Positions 7,934-17,540 of a stretch of DNA of 64,000 bases are shown in pieces. The notes under the pieces are model-generated. The model had not been told where the DNA came from. It was given only the letters and a program-made list of their open reading frames with translations, and searched no databases. Positions within the stretch are counted from its first letter, which is position 1. The number at the start of each line of letters is the position of its first letter. The stretch lies in assembly GCA_019752335.1 (NCBI GenBank), contig JAIEMJ010000005.1, forward strand, positions 1 through 64,000, read 5' to 3'. The position numbers and the translations under genes are program-made. The DNA is from Bryobacteraceae bacterium (GTDB taxonomy: Bacteria > Acidobacteriota > Terriglobia > Bryobacterales > Bryobacteraceae).

Positions 7934-10108
7934 CTATCGGCGTATGTCGTCGACCACCATCAGGTCGGCTTCGTCTCGATCGTTTTTGACGAAAAGCAAT
8001 TGCCGGCCATTGGGAGACCGCACCAAGGTGTTGTAGCGGCTCAGGGTGGCCAGCGGCAAGAGGTTCTCCGCCGTGCCGGCCGCCACGGAAAACCGGCACA
8101 AGAAGGGCCGGCGGTCCACGACGCGGTAGGCGTAGCCCAAGGTGGACGACACCAGGATGGGCGAACCGATCAAACCGAGATCGCTGGGCAACTCCACCTG
8201 GGTGCGATCCTTCAGATTCATCACGCTGTACTTGCGGTCCGGCCCACGGTAGACCAGGGCATCGCCGGCCGGCGATAGGCGCGGCAGTCTGCCTCCGGTG
8301 GTGGTGACTGGTTCCACTTGGCCACCAAAGGCGCGTTGGGTGGAAGCCCGGTAGATCTCGAAACGGCCCGTCCGATTCGATGTGAAGTACAGCCAGTGGC
8401 CATCCCCGGACCAGACAGGGTCCTCACCGGCGAGGCCATCCGGCGTGAAGGCCGTTGCCGTCCCGGACGAAGGACTGCCCGTGGCCGGTACGGTGAAGAT
8501 TTGCGCCTGGCCCTTGGGACGCGAGTCGAACGCCAGGGTCAAGCCACTGGGGGACCAGGAGGGCGCCTGAGAAAAAGATGGGCCCATACGGGTAAGTTGA
8601 CGGCAATCGAGACCCGTCACCGCGCACGTCCAAATCTCCCAGGGCCCGCCACGGTTGGAGGCGACGGCGATGCGGCTGCCGTCCGGCGAGTAGGCCGGAT
8701 TCTGTTCGATGCGAGTCGAGTTAATGAGCGGGGCCGAGGCAATCACCTTGCCATCCACCCCATCCAGTTCAACCCGCCAAATGTTCAAGTCGACCATGTT
8801 GCGGACATACGCCAGGCGCCAGCGGCCATCGGGCAATCTGGCCACGCTAGGCTGCACGGCGTCCTCCTCGCTGGGCGAAATCTGCTCTGAGTGGTGCCCG
8901 CCCCAGAAGTCAAATGTGGTACGCCAAAGGGTCTGGCTATCGCTGGGGCCCAACGAGCACAGCACCGAATTATCAGGCAAAAACAGGGGGCGAAAAACGT
9001 CGGAAGGTATGTCCGTCACCCTCGCCGGCCTTCCTTCCACCCGAAGACCATCCACGCGGGCGGTGTAGAGATCACAGGCGGACCCGGTGAGACAGCGAGA
9101 GAAAATCAGGCGGTCCCCGCCGGGAGAAATTGCCGGATTGAAGTCGCCCGAAGAGCCAGGCAAGGGCTCCAGGAGGCGGCGCGTTTCCCCAGTCCGCACC
9201 GAAATTGCGACTAGATACGCCGGCGGCGTACCAGACAGCAGCCCGGTGCCGAGGCTGGTAAGAATCCATTGGCCGTCGGAGGTGTACTGGACCCCTGGGC
9301 CGGGCAGGCCACCCACGTAGTTGAGTGCCCGTACCACGCGATCACCGCCGCCGAATGCCGACCGAACCACCAGGTTCGCCATGTCCTCGTCCGTTTTTGG
9401 ATTCGTCACAAAGCGGACGAAGGCGATCTCGCGCCCGTCTGGGGACCACGCCGGGTTAAAGTCGAGGTCGGCAGTGAGCCGTTCGTCGGTCCCGGATGCG
9501 AGGTTCTTGAGCCAGAGCCCCATCTGCGACCGGTCAAGCTTGCCATCGGCGGTACGGGCCCGCACGGAGTAGAGCACCTGCGAGCCATCGGGCGAAAGCG
9601 CCGGACCGACTTCGCGGCCGGGCGAGGCCGTCAGCGGGGTGGCCTTCCAAAACGAATCCCGCCGCTCGGTGCGGTTGGTGAACCACCAGCCAGCGCCCGT
9701 GATGAAGGCCAGAAAGAGCGCGGAAAAAGAAACCAGCCGAAAGCGGCTGTTCGCAGCGGGCGGACTCACCGCGACCTCGCTCACCGCGACCTCGCTGACG
9801 GCGGCCCGGAAGCGATAGCCACTTCGGGGTACGGTCTCGATGTACACCGGTTCGGCGGCGCTGTCGCCCAACGCTCGCCGTAGAGAGGAAATGTGCACCG
9901 AGAGGTTGCTCTCTTCCACCACGGTCTCTGGCCAAACGGCAGCCAGAATTTCCTCTTTGGTGACGAGCTTTCCGGGCTTGGCCACCAGCACCTGCAAGAG
10001 GTCGAACTCCTTGGGCTTAAGCGATAGCGGTTCGCCGGCTCGGGAAAGCGTGCGTTCGCGTAGATCCAATCGGAATGGGCCAAACTCCAGTAAGTTCAAG
10101 GAAGACAA
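7934..10108 (-). CDS. Winged-helix membrane regulator with periplasmic TolB-like propeller
   Basis: The frame stays open far upstream, but that extension lies antisense to the sigma-factor gene, so I start at the TTG at 10108 (about 724 residues); no better ATG/GTG is in frame nearby and the start is uncertain. Order: an OmpR/PhoB-type winged helix (FGPFRLDLRERTLSR ... LKPKEFDLLQVL ... VEESNLSVHISSLRRALGD ... IETVPRSGYRF), one transmembrane helix (SFSALFLAFITGAGWWF), then repeated WD40/TolB blades (SPDGSQVLYS, SPDGREIAFVR, SPDGSRIAVAS, SPSGLTLAFDS). This is the CadC-like one-component layout common in Acidobacteriota: an extracytoplasmic sensor joined to a DNA-binding domain. It is divergent from the ECF sigma gene across 126 bases, which probably contain both promoters. 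Confidence 0.85.
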   Translation of the reverse strand: MSSLNLLEFGPFRLDLRERTLSRAGEPLSLKPKEFDLLQVLVAKPGKLVTKEEILAAVWPETVVEESNLSVHISSLRRALGDSAAEPVYIETVPRSGYRFRAAVSEVAVSEVAVSPPAANSRFRLVSFSALFLAFITGAGWWFTNRTERRDSFWKATPLTASPGREVGPALSPDGSQVLYSVRARTADGKLDRSQMGLWLKNLASGTDERLTADLDFNPAWSPDGREIAFVRFVTNPKTDEDMANLVVRSAFGGGDRVVRALNYVGGLPGPGVQYTSDGQWILTSLGTGLLSGTPPAYLVAISVRTGETRRLLEPLPGSSGDFNPAISPGGDRLIFSRCLTGSACDLYTARVDGLRVEGRPARVTDIPSDVFRPLFLPDNSVLCSLGPSDSQTLWRTTFDFWGGHHSEQISPSEEDAVQPSVARLPDGRWRLAYVRNMVDLNIWRVELDGVDGKVIASAPLINSTRIEQNPAYSPDGSRIAVASNRGGPWEIWTCAVTGLDCRQLTRMGPSFSQAPSWSPSGLTLAFDSRPKGQAQIFTVPATGSPSSGTATAFTPDGLAGEDPVWSGDGHWLYFTSNRTGRFEIYRASTQRAFGGQVEPVTTTGGRLPRLSPAGDALVYRGPDRKYSVMNLKDRTQVELPSDLGLIGSPILVSSTLGYAYRVVDRRPFLCRFSVAAGTAENLLPLATLSRYNTLVRSPNGRQLLFVKNDRDEADLMVVDDIRR

Positions 10109-10234
10109 GGGTTTTGGAAGTCTTTCGGAGAAAATTCGGGCACGCTTCAGCGAACCTTCGAGACTATCATAACGGCTTATCGCTACTCTTCCAACACAGT
10201 CGGGCGGGAGTCGGAGAAAAACGGAAGAGAGACG

Positions 10235-10741
10235 ATGAATTTTTTGAAAGAAATGGGAGATCGCGGCAGAAGTTTCGAACGCGAAGCTTGGCCCCACCAA
10301 CGGGCCATTCACCGGACGGCGTCGCGAGTCCTGCGGAGTATCAGCGCCGCCGACGAGGTCACGCAGGAGGTATTCCTGACGGCTTGGAAGTCCTTTGACC
10401 GGTTTGCGCCCGGCACGAATTGCCGGGCCTGGCTTTTCCAGATCCTCACCTTCACGATGCAGCACTACCAGCGCCACGAGCGGAGATTTCCGGCGATTCC
10501 GGAGGGCCACGCCGATACGATGGAGGCACCCACGCCAGTCGGCCGGCATCTCACGGACCGGCGGCTCCGTTCCGCGGTCCAGCGGCTGCCGCCGCACTAC
10601 CGGCACGTCCTCGTGCTGGTGGACTTGGAGGAATTCTCTTACCGCGAAACCGCCACGGTCCTGCGCGTTCCGGTGGGCACCGTCATGTCGCGCCTGAGCC
10701 GCGCGCGCCGCCAGATGCGTCAAGCCCAGAATTTGGCGTAA
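10235..10741 (+). CDS. ECF-type RNA polymerase sigma factor
   Basis: A 168-residue sigma-70-family protein. Region 2 is visible as DEVTQEVFLTAWKSFDRF...CRAWLFQI (about residues 40-72), and region 4 as LPPHYRHVLVLVDLEEFSYRETATVLRVPVGTVMSRLSRAR (about 119-160), with the helix-turn-helix at the end. It directs RNA polymerase to alternative promoters. No anti-sigma factor (ZAS/cupin) gene follows: the next gene is on the opposite strand and overlaps the 3' end by 22 bases. Its divergent neighbour is a membrane-bound TolB-type regulator, which may take part in the signalling; that link is inference. Confidence 0.9.
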   Translation: MNFLKEMGDRGRSFEREAWPHQRAIHRTASRVLRSISAADEVTQEVFLTAWKSFDRFAPGTNCRAWLFQILTFTMQHYQRHERRFPAIPEGHADTMEAPTPVGRHLTDRRLRSAVQRLPPHYRHVLVLVDLEEFSYRETATVLRVPVGTVMSRLSRARRQMRQAQNLA

Positions 10742-12117
10742 GGCGGCGCGCCGGGCTGCACGGCGGCGATCCGGTCTGCTTCTTCGCTGTTGGCGGTATC
10801 CGGCCCGTCTGGATACCGGTAACGCGCAACGAACTCGGCCTTCATCTCCAGGCCCCAGCCGGGAGCCTTCCCCAGGACGTAGTGGCCATCGTCGACGGCC
10901 AAGGGATGCTCGAAGACGCCGGCTTGCAAAAACTCCAGGTATTCGAGCCAGCGGCCTTCGCTGCCAAACCAGGCTTGATCGAACACCGACATCGGCCCGA
11001 CGAGTTGGCCCAGGCCGATGCCGCCGCTATGCGGACAGACGGGCACCTGATACTTGGCCGCCAGCGCGACAATGGCCAGCAACTCATTCACGCCGCCGAC
11101 GCGCGCGCCGTCGATCTGGCAGTGCGTGAGTCCGCCGCCGGCCAGCAGTTGCTTGAAGGTGATCGCGTCCGGCGCCTGTTCACCGCCCGCGACACCGATG
11201 CCCACCGGCGCCAGCGCCTTGCGCAGTTCGATGTGGCCCAGGACGTCGTTGTAGGCGATGGCCTCTTCGATGAAGAGAATCTGGAACTCGGCGAGTTCGC
11301 GCATGTAGCTGGCGGCATTGCGCCAGTCGCCCAGGTTCTGGTTCGAGTCGGTCAGCAAGAGGGCGTCGCGCCCGGTGGCTTCGCGGATGGTCCGCAACAT
11401 GCGGCGATCCTCGTCGAGCGCGCGTTGGCGATCATACTGCTGTCCGCGCCCGACCTTGGCCTTGAAGGCGCGCGTGCCCTTCTGGTAGAGGTCCCGGCAC
11501 AGCGCGCTCACTTCGTCGAGCGGGCGTCCGGACCAACCGGCGGTGCTGTAGACGCGGGGGCCGCGGTGGCTCAAACGCTCGAGATTGCCGGCCTTGCCAT
11601 CGGCATGGCGTGCAAGGAGGTCGAGGAGTTCGTCTTCGGTGAGGGCGTCGCGGAGGTGGTGGAAGTCGATGCAGGCGACGATTTGCGCGGGTGTCAGGCT
11701 GGTAAGCAGTTGCCACATCGGCACGCCGAGGCTCTTCGCCCAAAGGTCCCACAGCGCGTTGACGATGCCGCCGACGGCCATGCGGTAGGTCCCCAGGGCG
11801 AGCCAGCGCAACTGGTGATGTTCGGCCAGGGACTGGGCAAAGAGGCCAGGTTCGGCAATGAACTCATTGAGCGAGCGTCCGACGACGAAGCGTCGCAAGG
11901 CTTCCACCGCTGCCTGCTGGATCTGCGTGCCGTCGCCGATGGTGAAGATGAGCGAGCGGCCTTCGAGCCCCGAGTCCGTGCGGAGAATGGGGATGGCGCA
12001 GGAGTAGTTGGGCGCGAGGTGGCGGGGGTCACTGCCGGCCATGCCGAGTTTGACCGTGGGATAGCGGAGGTCGAGGACTTCGAGGGAGACGATCTTATGC
12101 TGCATTTGCTTCTTCAT
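10720..12117 (-). CDS. L-fuconate dehydratase-like enolase-superfamily enzyme
   Basis: A 465-residue protein of the mandelate racemase/enolase superfamily. The N-terminus VLDLRYPTVKLGMAGSD followed by a LAPNYSCA segment and LIFTIGDGTQ matches the fuconate dehydratase type (FucD/ENOSF1), which dehydrates L-fuconate to 2-keto-3-deoxy-L-fuconate. Catalytic and metal elements are present: the KxK lysines in FKAKVGRG, Asp in LTDSNQN, Glu in FIEEAI and GGEQ, and the general-base His in CPHSGG. I start at ATG 12117; a second ATG at 12105 is possible. No other fucose-pathway genes are in the window. The gene is divergent from the S9 peptidase, with 63 bases between. Confidence 0.8.
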   Translation of the reverse strand: MKKQMQHKIVSLEVLDLRYPTVKLGMAGSDPRHLAPNYSCAIPILRTDSGLEGRSLIFTIGDGTQIQQAAVEALRRFVVGRSLNEFIAEPGLFAQSLAEHHQLRWLALGTYRMAVGGIVNALWDLWAKSLGVPMWQLLTSLTPAQIVACIDFHHLRDALTEDELLDLLARHADGKAGNLERLSHRGPRVYSTAGWSGRPLDEVSALCRDLYQKGTRAFKAKVGRGQQYDRQRALDEDRRMLRTIREATGRDALLLTDSNQNLGDWRNAASYMRELAEFQILFIEEAIAYNDVLGHIELRKALAPVGIGVAGGEQAPDAITFKQLLAGGGLTHCQIDGARVGGVNELLAIVALAAKYQVPVCPHSGGIGLGQLVGPMSVFDQAWFGSEGRWLEYLEFLQAGVFEHPLAVDDGHYVLGKAPGWGLEMKAEFVARYRYPDGPDTANSEEADRIAAVQPGAPPYAKFWA

Positions 12118-12180
12118 GATAGACCGGGTTAATTCCCCGAAATGGCGGATCTTCCCCTGGCGGGCGTATGATGAGAGACG

Positions 12181-14202
12181 ATGCGCATTCTGCTTGCTTT
12201 TGCGATGCTCGCGCTCCCCTTGTGGAGCCAGAAGCCGCCTTTCACCTTCGAGGCGATGCTGAAGATTGACCGGGTTGGCGAACCGGCCCTTTCTCCCGAT
12301 GGTAAGCTCGTCGCTTACACGTTGCGCAAAATGGACCTCGCCGGCAACACCAGTTCGCGCCAGATCTATACGGTACCGGTCGCCGGCGGCACGCCCAAAG
12401 CGATCACCTCGCAAGGCAACAACGACCGTCCGCGCTGGATCCCCAACTCCTCCCGTCTGGCCTTTATCTCCACCCGCTCCGGCACATCGCAGGTGTGGAC
12501 CATGGAAGCCGACGGCGGCGACGTCAAACAAGTCACCACCTTGGCCACCGAAGCCAGTGGCGTCACCGTCTCGGGCGACGGCAAACTGCTCGTCTTTGTC
12601 AGCGAAGTCTATCCCGATTGCGCCGATGAGGCTTGCAACCAGGCCAAAGTAGACGCCGAGAAGAATAACAAAGTGCAGGCCCGCGTGATTACCGGCCTGC
12701 TCTATCGTCATTGGAATGCTTGGCAAGGCCCGCGGCGCAAGCATCTGATGGTGGTGCCGGTGGCGGGCGGCAAGGTACGGGATCTTACGCCCGGCAACCG
12801 CGACGTCCCCAGCTTTTCGCTCGGCGGCCCCGATGACTACGTCATCTCGCCCGACGGCAAGGAGGTCTGCTACGTCACCAACCTGGACCCCGACCTCGCC
12901 AATAGCACCAACAATGACCTTTTCGCCGTGTCGACCGAAGGCGGAGAAAGCCGCAAAATCAGCCTGAGCTCGGGCGCCGACGTGAGCCCGCTCTATTCCC
13001 CAGACGGCAAGTACCTCGCCTGGCGTATGCAGGAGAAGGCCGGCTACGAGAGTGACCGCTGGCGCCTGATGGTGATGGAGCGCGAAAGTGGCCGTAGCCA
13101 AACGCTCACCCAATCGCTCGACCGCAACGTGCAGAGCTTCACCTGGCTTCCGGATTCGAGCCGCATCTTCTACGTCGTCGAGGACCGCGGCCGCACGAAT
13201 CTGCAGATGGTGCCCGTGGGGGGCGGGGCCGCCAAGATCATCCTGGGTGGCAAAACGCACATCGACGACGTGCAGTTCACGCCCGATGGCAAGACGATGG
13301 TGTTCACGCAGAACTCGGGCTCCGCGCCGGTGGAGATCTTCAAGGTGCCGAACACGGGCGGCGAACCCGTGAATCTCTCCAATGCCTCCACGGCCTTGCT
13401 CGACAAGTACCAGCTCACGCCGATGGAGGATTTCACCGTGGAGGGCGCCGATAAAGCGCGCGTACAAAGCTTCCTGGTAAAGCCGCCCGCCTACGACGCC
13501 GCGAAGAAATACCCGGTGCTGTTTCTCATCCATGGCGGTCCGCAAGGCGCCTGGGGGCAGGCGTGGAGCTTCCGCTGGAATCCGCAAGTGCTCGCCGCAG
13601 CGGGCTTCGTGGTGGTGATGCCGAATCCGCGCGGCTCCACCGGCTACGGGCAGAAGTTCACCGACGACATCAATGACGACTGGGGCGGCAAAGTTTACGA
13701 CGACGTCATGGCGGTAGTCGACCACGTGGCCAAGCAGCCTTGGGCGGATCCGGATCGCTTCGCCGCCGCCGGCGGCAGCTACGGCGGCTACTTGGTCAAC
13801 TGGATGCTCGGCCATACGGATCGCTTTAAGGCCTTCGTCTCGCACGCCGGTGTCTATGACTTGAAGAGCATGGCCGGCGAAACCGAGGAGATCTACTTCG
13901 CCAAGTGGGAGTTCAAGGGCATGCCCTGGGAGAACCCGGATAGCTACGCCAAATGGTCGCCCAGTAACTTCGTCACGAACTTCAAGACGCCCACGCTGGT
14001 CATCCACGGCGAGCAGGACTATCGCGTTCCCTACGGCCAGGGCCTACAGCTTTTTACGGGTTTGCAGCAGATGAAGGTCCCCTCAAAGTTACTCGTCTAC
14101 CCGGACGAAGGCCACTGGATTCTGAAGCCGAAGAACTCCGAACTCTGGTATCAGCAAGTGATCGACTGGGTAACCGAGTGGACGCGCAAAGCGCCGAAGT
14201 AG
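12181..14202 (+). CDS. Secreted S9-family prolyl oligopeptidase-like serine peptidase
   Basis: A 673-residue protein: signal peptide (MRILLAFAMLALPLWSQ), an N-terminal beta-propeller with TolB-type SPDGK blades (about 30-410), and a C-terminal alpha/beta-hydrolase. Catalytic triad by position: Ser533 in GGSYGGY, Asp613 in GEQDYRVP and His645 in DEGHW. Layout and length match the S9C acylaminoacyl-peptidase/dipeptidyl-peptidase class, which removes N-terminal dipeptides or blocked residues from short peptides, here in the periplasm or outside. The oxyanion-region HGGPQ is also seen (about 450). The gene is complete and convergent with the SirB1-like gene (3 bases between). Confidence 0.9.
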   Translation: MRILLAFAMLALPLWSQKPPFTFEAMLKIDRVGEPALSPDGKLVAYTLRKMDLAGNTSSRQIYTVPVAGGTPKAITSQGNNDRPRWIPNSSRLAFISTRSGTSQVWTMEADGGDVKQVTTLATEASGVTVSGDGKLLVFVSEVYPDCADEACNQAKVDAEKNNKVQARVITGLLYRHWNAWQGPRRKHLMVVPVAGGKVRDLTPGNRDVPSFSLGGPDDYVISPDGKEVCYVTNLDPDLANSTNNDLFAVSTEGGESRKISLSSGADVSPLYSPDGKYLAWRMQEKAGYESDRWRLMVMERESGRSQTLTQSLDRNVQSFTWLPDSSRIFYVVEDRGRTNLQMVPVGGGAAKIILGGKTHIDDVQFTPDGKTMVFTQNSGSAPVEIFKVPNTGGEPVNLSNASTALLDKYQLTPMEDFTVEGADKARVQSFLVKPPAYDAAKKYPVLFLIHGGPQGAWGQAWSFRWNPQVLAAAGFVVVMPNPRGSTGYGQKFTDDINDDWGGKVYDDVMAVVDHVAKQPWADPDRFAAAGGSYGGYLVNWMLGHTDRFKAFVSHAGVYDLKSMAGETEEIYFAKWEFKGMPWENPDSYAKWSPSNFVTNFKTPTLVIHGEQDYRVPYGQGLQLFTGLQQMKVPSKLLVYPDEGHWILKPKNSELWYQQVIDWVTEWTRKAPK

Positions 14203-14205
14203 AGC

Positions 14206-15024
14206 TTAATTCAGCCGCAGCGGACCAATCGACATCGACGCGATGCGCCGCTCCACCTCGGCCCGGTCCTCGGCGTTGGGCGCGAGGTGCAGATATTGTT
14301 CCAGGTCCCGCCGCGCTTGCGCCCAGTCGCCGCGTTCGAGGTCGAGTTGCCCGCGATGCTTCCACAACTCCGCCGCTTGGGGCCGCGCCACGAGCATCCA
14401 ATCGACCACCGCGGTCGCTTTCGTGTAGGACTGCGTGCGCCAGTAAATGCCGCGCAGGTTGTTCAGCATGCGCAGCAGAATCTGTTGCCGCGTCGCTGGC
14501 TCGAAGTCGCTGTCCGCGGCATGGCCGCCTGACTCGCGGATCATCTCCTGGCACTCCTGGCGATTGAGGAAGCGCCCACCGCGAAAGACGTCGAGGTAAA
14601 CCGAGAAGTTCCCTTGGCGGAATTCCGTCACGAAGTGGCCCGGAAGCGGTACGCCGTACACCTCGGCGCCCAGCCGGCGGCCGATTTCCAAATAGACGAT
14701 GGCCAGGGTGATCGGAATGCCGGTGTGCTGGCGGAGTACTTCGTTCAAGCAACTATTGTGCGGATCGTAATAGCTGGACTCGTTGCCGCGGAAGCCCTGC
14801 TCCTCAAAGAGGTAGTGATGCGTCTCGCGCAGAAAGGCGCTCGGGTCACCGTCCATGCGCCGTTGCACTGACTCGGCATGAAAATCCAGCAGGTCAATCC
14901 AGGTTTGCGGATTGAGGTCCCGGAATTCGATGCGCGCCATCTCCAGCGCCGCGCGGTCCAGCGTGACAGACTCGTCGCCCGCGAGTAATTTTTCGAGATT
15001 GCCTTCCCACTGCATCCACTTCAC
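14206..15024 (-). CDS. SirB1-like transglutaminase-fold protein with TPR tail
   Basis: A 272-residue cytoplasmic protein with the SirB1/transglutaminase-like core: YDPHNSCLNEVLRQHTGIPITLAIVYLEIGRRLG, then GVPLPGHFVTEF and an Asp in YLDVF. These supply the Cys-His-Asp positions of the fold. A C-terminal helical TPR (ERGDWAQARRDLEQYLHLAPNAEDRAEV) follows. The biochemical role of this widespread family is not settled, so none is assigned. It starts 32 bases from the divergent trpEG start. Confidence 0.8.
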   Translation of the reverse strand: MKWMQWEGNLEKLLAGDESVTLDRAALEMARIEFRDLNPQTWIDLLDFHAESVQRRMDGDPSAFLRETHHYLFEEQGFRGNESSYYDPHNSCLNEVLRQHTGIPITLAIVYLEIGRRLGAEVYGVPLPGHFVTEFRQGNFSVYLDVFRGGRFLNRQECQEMIRESGGHAADSDFEPATRQQILLRMLNNLRGIYWRTQSYTKATAVVDWMLVARPQAAELWKHRGQLDLERGDWAQARRDLEQYLHLAPNAEDRAEVERRIASMSIGPLRLN

Positions 15025-15056
15025 GCTAGCACGTGGCTGTTATCGTAAAGAAGAGC

Positions 15057-17204
15057 ATGTCCCATCTCCGCTACCAAACGCCCAGCGGAATTTTCGTCAC
15101 GCGGCAGACTTCGAAGGTCCCCTATCGGCAAGGCCTTCGCGGACTTCTGCGGGAACTCGACCAATTCCGCGGCTGCTACTTCTCCTCTGGCTATGAATAT
15201 CCGGGGCGCTATTCGCGTTGGGACTTCGGCACCGTAAAGCCGCCTCTCGAAGTGGTCGCCGCAGGCCGCGAGATTCTCTTCCGCGCCCTCAACGAGCGCG
15301 GCATCCGCATTCTGCGCATGCTGACGCCCGTCCTCACGCAGCATCCGCATTGGGAGCAGTTCAGCGCAACGCCGGGCAAACTCAGCGGCACGCTGAAGCC
15401 CCTGCCCGAGCTCTTCGCGGAAGAGGAGCGCAGCCGCCAGCCCTCGGCGTTCTCCATCCTGCGCGCTTTCACCAACGAATTCCGTCACGCGAAGGACCCG
15501 CACTTGGCGCTGGTGGGCGCCTTCGGCTTCGACCTGCTCTTTCAGTTCGACCCCATCCAACTGCGACTGCCCCGCGCCGGAGCCAAGGACCTCCATCTCT
15601 TCCTCTGCGACCAGATCTGGTTCATGGACCGCAAGAAGGAGCAGATCGTGCGCTACGACTACGACTTCGCCCTCGGCGAGGACTCCACCATCGGCGTCGA
15701 GCGCACCGCCGAAGCCGTCGCGCCGCCGGTTGCCCTGCCCCCGGAGCCGATCACCAGCGACCACACCCCCGAAGAGTACATGGCCAACGTCGAAACCGTG
15801 CGCCAGCGCATGAAGGTGGGCGACTACTACGAGGTGGTGCTGCGCCAGACCTTCCGCACGCCCTACGGCGGCCGTCCGTCCGAGTTGTTTGAGCGCATTC
15901 AGACCGCGAGCCCCAGCCCGTATGAGTTCCTCATTCAACTGGGCGACGAGTCACTGGTGGGCGCCTCGCCCGAAATGTTCGTGCGCGTGGAAGGCACGCG
16001 CGTTGAAACGTGCCCCATCTCTGGCACGGCCCGCCGCACGGGCGATCCGCTCAAGGATGCCGACGCCATTCGAGAGTTGCTCAATTCGCCCAAGGAAGAG
16101 AGCGAATTGACCATGTGTACCGACGTGGACCGCAACGACAAGTCGCGCGTCTGTTTGCCCGGCTCCGTGCAGGTCATCGGACGGCGCCTGATTGAGTCCT
16201 ACGCCGGGCTCTTTCATACCGTGGACCACGTAGAGGGCACACTGGAGCCTGGCTTCGATTCGTTGGACGCCTTCCTCACCCATATGTGGGCCGTCACCGT
16301 GATCGGCGCGCCAAAGAAGTGGGCCGCGCAGGCGGTAGAGGATTTAGAGAAGTCCGCGCGCGGCTGGTACGGCGGCGCGATCGGCATGATCGCCATGAAC
16401 GGCGACATCAATACCGGCATCACCATTCGCACGGCTCATCTGAAAGACGGCTGGGCGAATTACTCCGCCGGCGCGACGTTACTTTATGACTCCGTGCCCG
16501 AGATGGAAGAGGCCGAAACGCGCCTGAAAGCGACCGGATTCTTCCGCGCGCTCGGCCCGCCCGCGCCGAAGCCCGGCAAGCAAAAAGCAATTGCCGCGGC
16601 GAGTGGCTTGAAGTTACTCCTCGTTGATAACGAAGACTGCTTTATTCACACCCTGGCGAACTACGCGCGTCAGGCCGGCGCTACGATTGCCACGTATCGC
16701 TCCGGCTTTCCCCGCCACTTACTCGACGAAATCAAGCCCGACTTACTTCTGATCTCGCCCGGCCCCGGACGTCCCGCGGACTTCGGGCTGCCGGATCTCA
16801 TCCGCGAAGCGGCTCGCCGCTCCTTACCGGTCTTCGGCGTCTGCCTAGGGCTGCAAGGGATCGTCGAAGCCTTCGGCGGCGACCTGGACGTGCTCGACTA
16901 TCCCATGCACGGCAAGCCCTCTTACATCCGTCACCACAACCGAGGAGTCTTCGAGGGGTTACCGGAGCGCTTCCGGGTGGGGCGCTATCATTCGCTACAC
17001 GCGCGCCGCGCCACATTGCCGCGCGAACTCGAAGTTACCGCTGAAAGCGAAGATGGCGTCATTATGGGCCTGCGCCATCGCGAGTTGCCGATTGAAGGCG
17101 TGCAGTTTCATCCGGAGAGCCTCCTGTCTCTGGAAGGACAAGTGGGCCTCGAACTGATTCGCAACGCCATGCAGTTGGCTTCGCGCGCCGTCCTGACAAA
17201 ATGA
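15057..17204 (+). CDS. trpEG: Fused anthranilate synthase (components I and II)
   Basis: A single 715-residue chain joins a chorismate-utilising TrpE-type domain (about 1-500) and a class I glutamine amidotransferase domain (about 525-710), as in rhizobial TrpE(G). It converts chorismate plus glutamine-derived ammonia to anthranilate, the first step of tryptophan synthesis. Visible motifs: LVGASPEMFVR, CPISGTARRTG, TMCTDVDRNDKSRV, and the amidotransferase nucleophile in FGVCLGLQG with His/Glu in VQFHPESL. The frame opens at GTG 15033, but ATG 15057 with AAGAAGAG just upstream fits better. No trp leader peptide or attenuator can be accommodated in the 32-base gap. A small membrane protein gene overlaps the stop by four bases. 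Confidence 0.92.
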   Translation: MSHLRYQTPSGIFVTRQTSKVPYRQGLRGLLRELDQFRGCYFSSGYEYPGRYSRWDFGTVKPPLEVVAAGREILFRALNERGIRILRMLTPVLTQHPHWEQFSATPGKLSGTLKPLPELFAEEERSRQPSAFSILRAFTNEFRHAKDPHLALVGAFGFDLLFQFDPIQLRLPRAGAKDLHLFLCDQIWFMDRKKEQIVRYDYDFALGEDSTIGVERTAEAVAPPVALPPEPITSDHTPEEYMANVETVRQRMKVGDYYEVVLRQTFRTPYGGRPSELFERIQTASPSPYEFLIQLGDESLVGASPEMFVRVEGTRVETCPISGTARRTGDPLKDADAIRELLNSPKEESELTMCTDVDRNDKSRVCLPGSVQVIGRRLIESYAGLFHTVDHVEGTLEPGFDSLDAFLTHMWAVTVIGAPKKWAAQAVEDLEKSARGWYGGAIGMIAMNGDINTGITIRTAHLKDGWANYSAGATLLYDSVPEMEEAETRLKATGFFRALGPPAPKPGKQKAIAAASGLKLLLVDNEDCFIHTLANYARQAGATIATYRSGFPRHLLDEIKPDLLLISPGPGRPADFGLPDLIREAARRSLPVFGVCLGLQGIVEAFGGDLDVLDYPMHGKPSYIRHHNRGVFEGLPERFRVGRYHSLHARRATLPRELEVTAESEDGVIMGLRHRELPIEGVQFHPESLLSLEGQVGLELIRNAMQLASRAVLTK

Positions 17205-17521
17205 AGCGCTGGCTCGCCTTCGGCGGCACCGCCGGACTCAGCGCCTTCTTCCTGCTCGATCTTTGTAACTGGCTCTATGCCTGCGGATGCCGTCATTGGC
17301 TGGCCGGCGCAGTCACCGCTTGCAATATCCACCACGCCCAAGGGCCACATTGCGCCTGGTGCGCGATGGGCGCCACTGGCTTCTGGTCCCTCTTCGCCGG
17401 CATCATCGCGGTGCAGGCCCTGATTGTGTGGCTGCCCAGACGTCCCGCCCTCGTCTGGCGTGCCGCTCTTGCCCTGCTCAGCTTTCCAGCGCTGGCTTGG
17501 CTCTCGACGTTTCTCCTGTAA
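17201..17521 (+). CDS. Small Cys-rich membrane protein
   Basis: A 106-residue protein with about three hydrophobic segments and a cluster of cysteines and histidines between the first and second: YACGCRHW ... TACNIHHAQGPHCAWC. The spacing could bind metal or form disulfides on one membrane face. No known family is recognised. Its ATG overlaps the trpEG stop (ATGA), so it is probably co-translated with anthranilate synthase, though no functional link is evident. Confidence 0.7.
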   Translation: MKRWLAFGGTAGLSAFFLLDLCNWLYACGCRHWLAGAVTACNIHHAQGPHCAWCAMGATGFWSLFAGIIAVQALIVWLPRRPALVWRAALALLSFPALAWLSTFLL

Positions 17522-17540
17522 CGAACGCCTGGTGGTTGGT

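Noticed and set aside
10109-10723. N-terminal extension of the TolB-type regulator
   Set aside because: It would overlap most of the sigma-factor gene in antisense and adds no recognisable domain before the winged helix.
12118-14007. Upstream extension of the fuconate dehydratase-like frame
   Set aside because: It is antisense to the S9 peptidase; the family-typical N-terminus begins near 12117.
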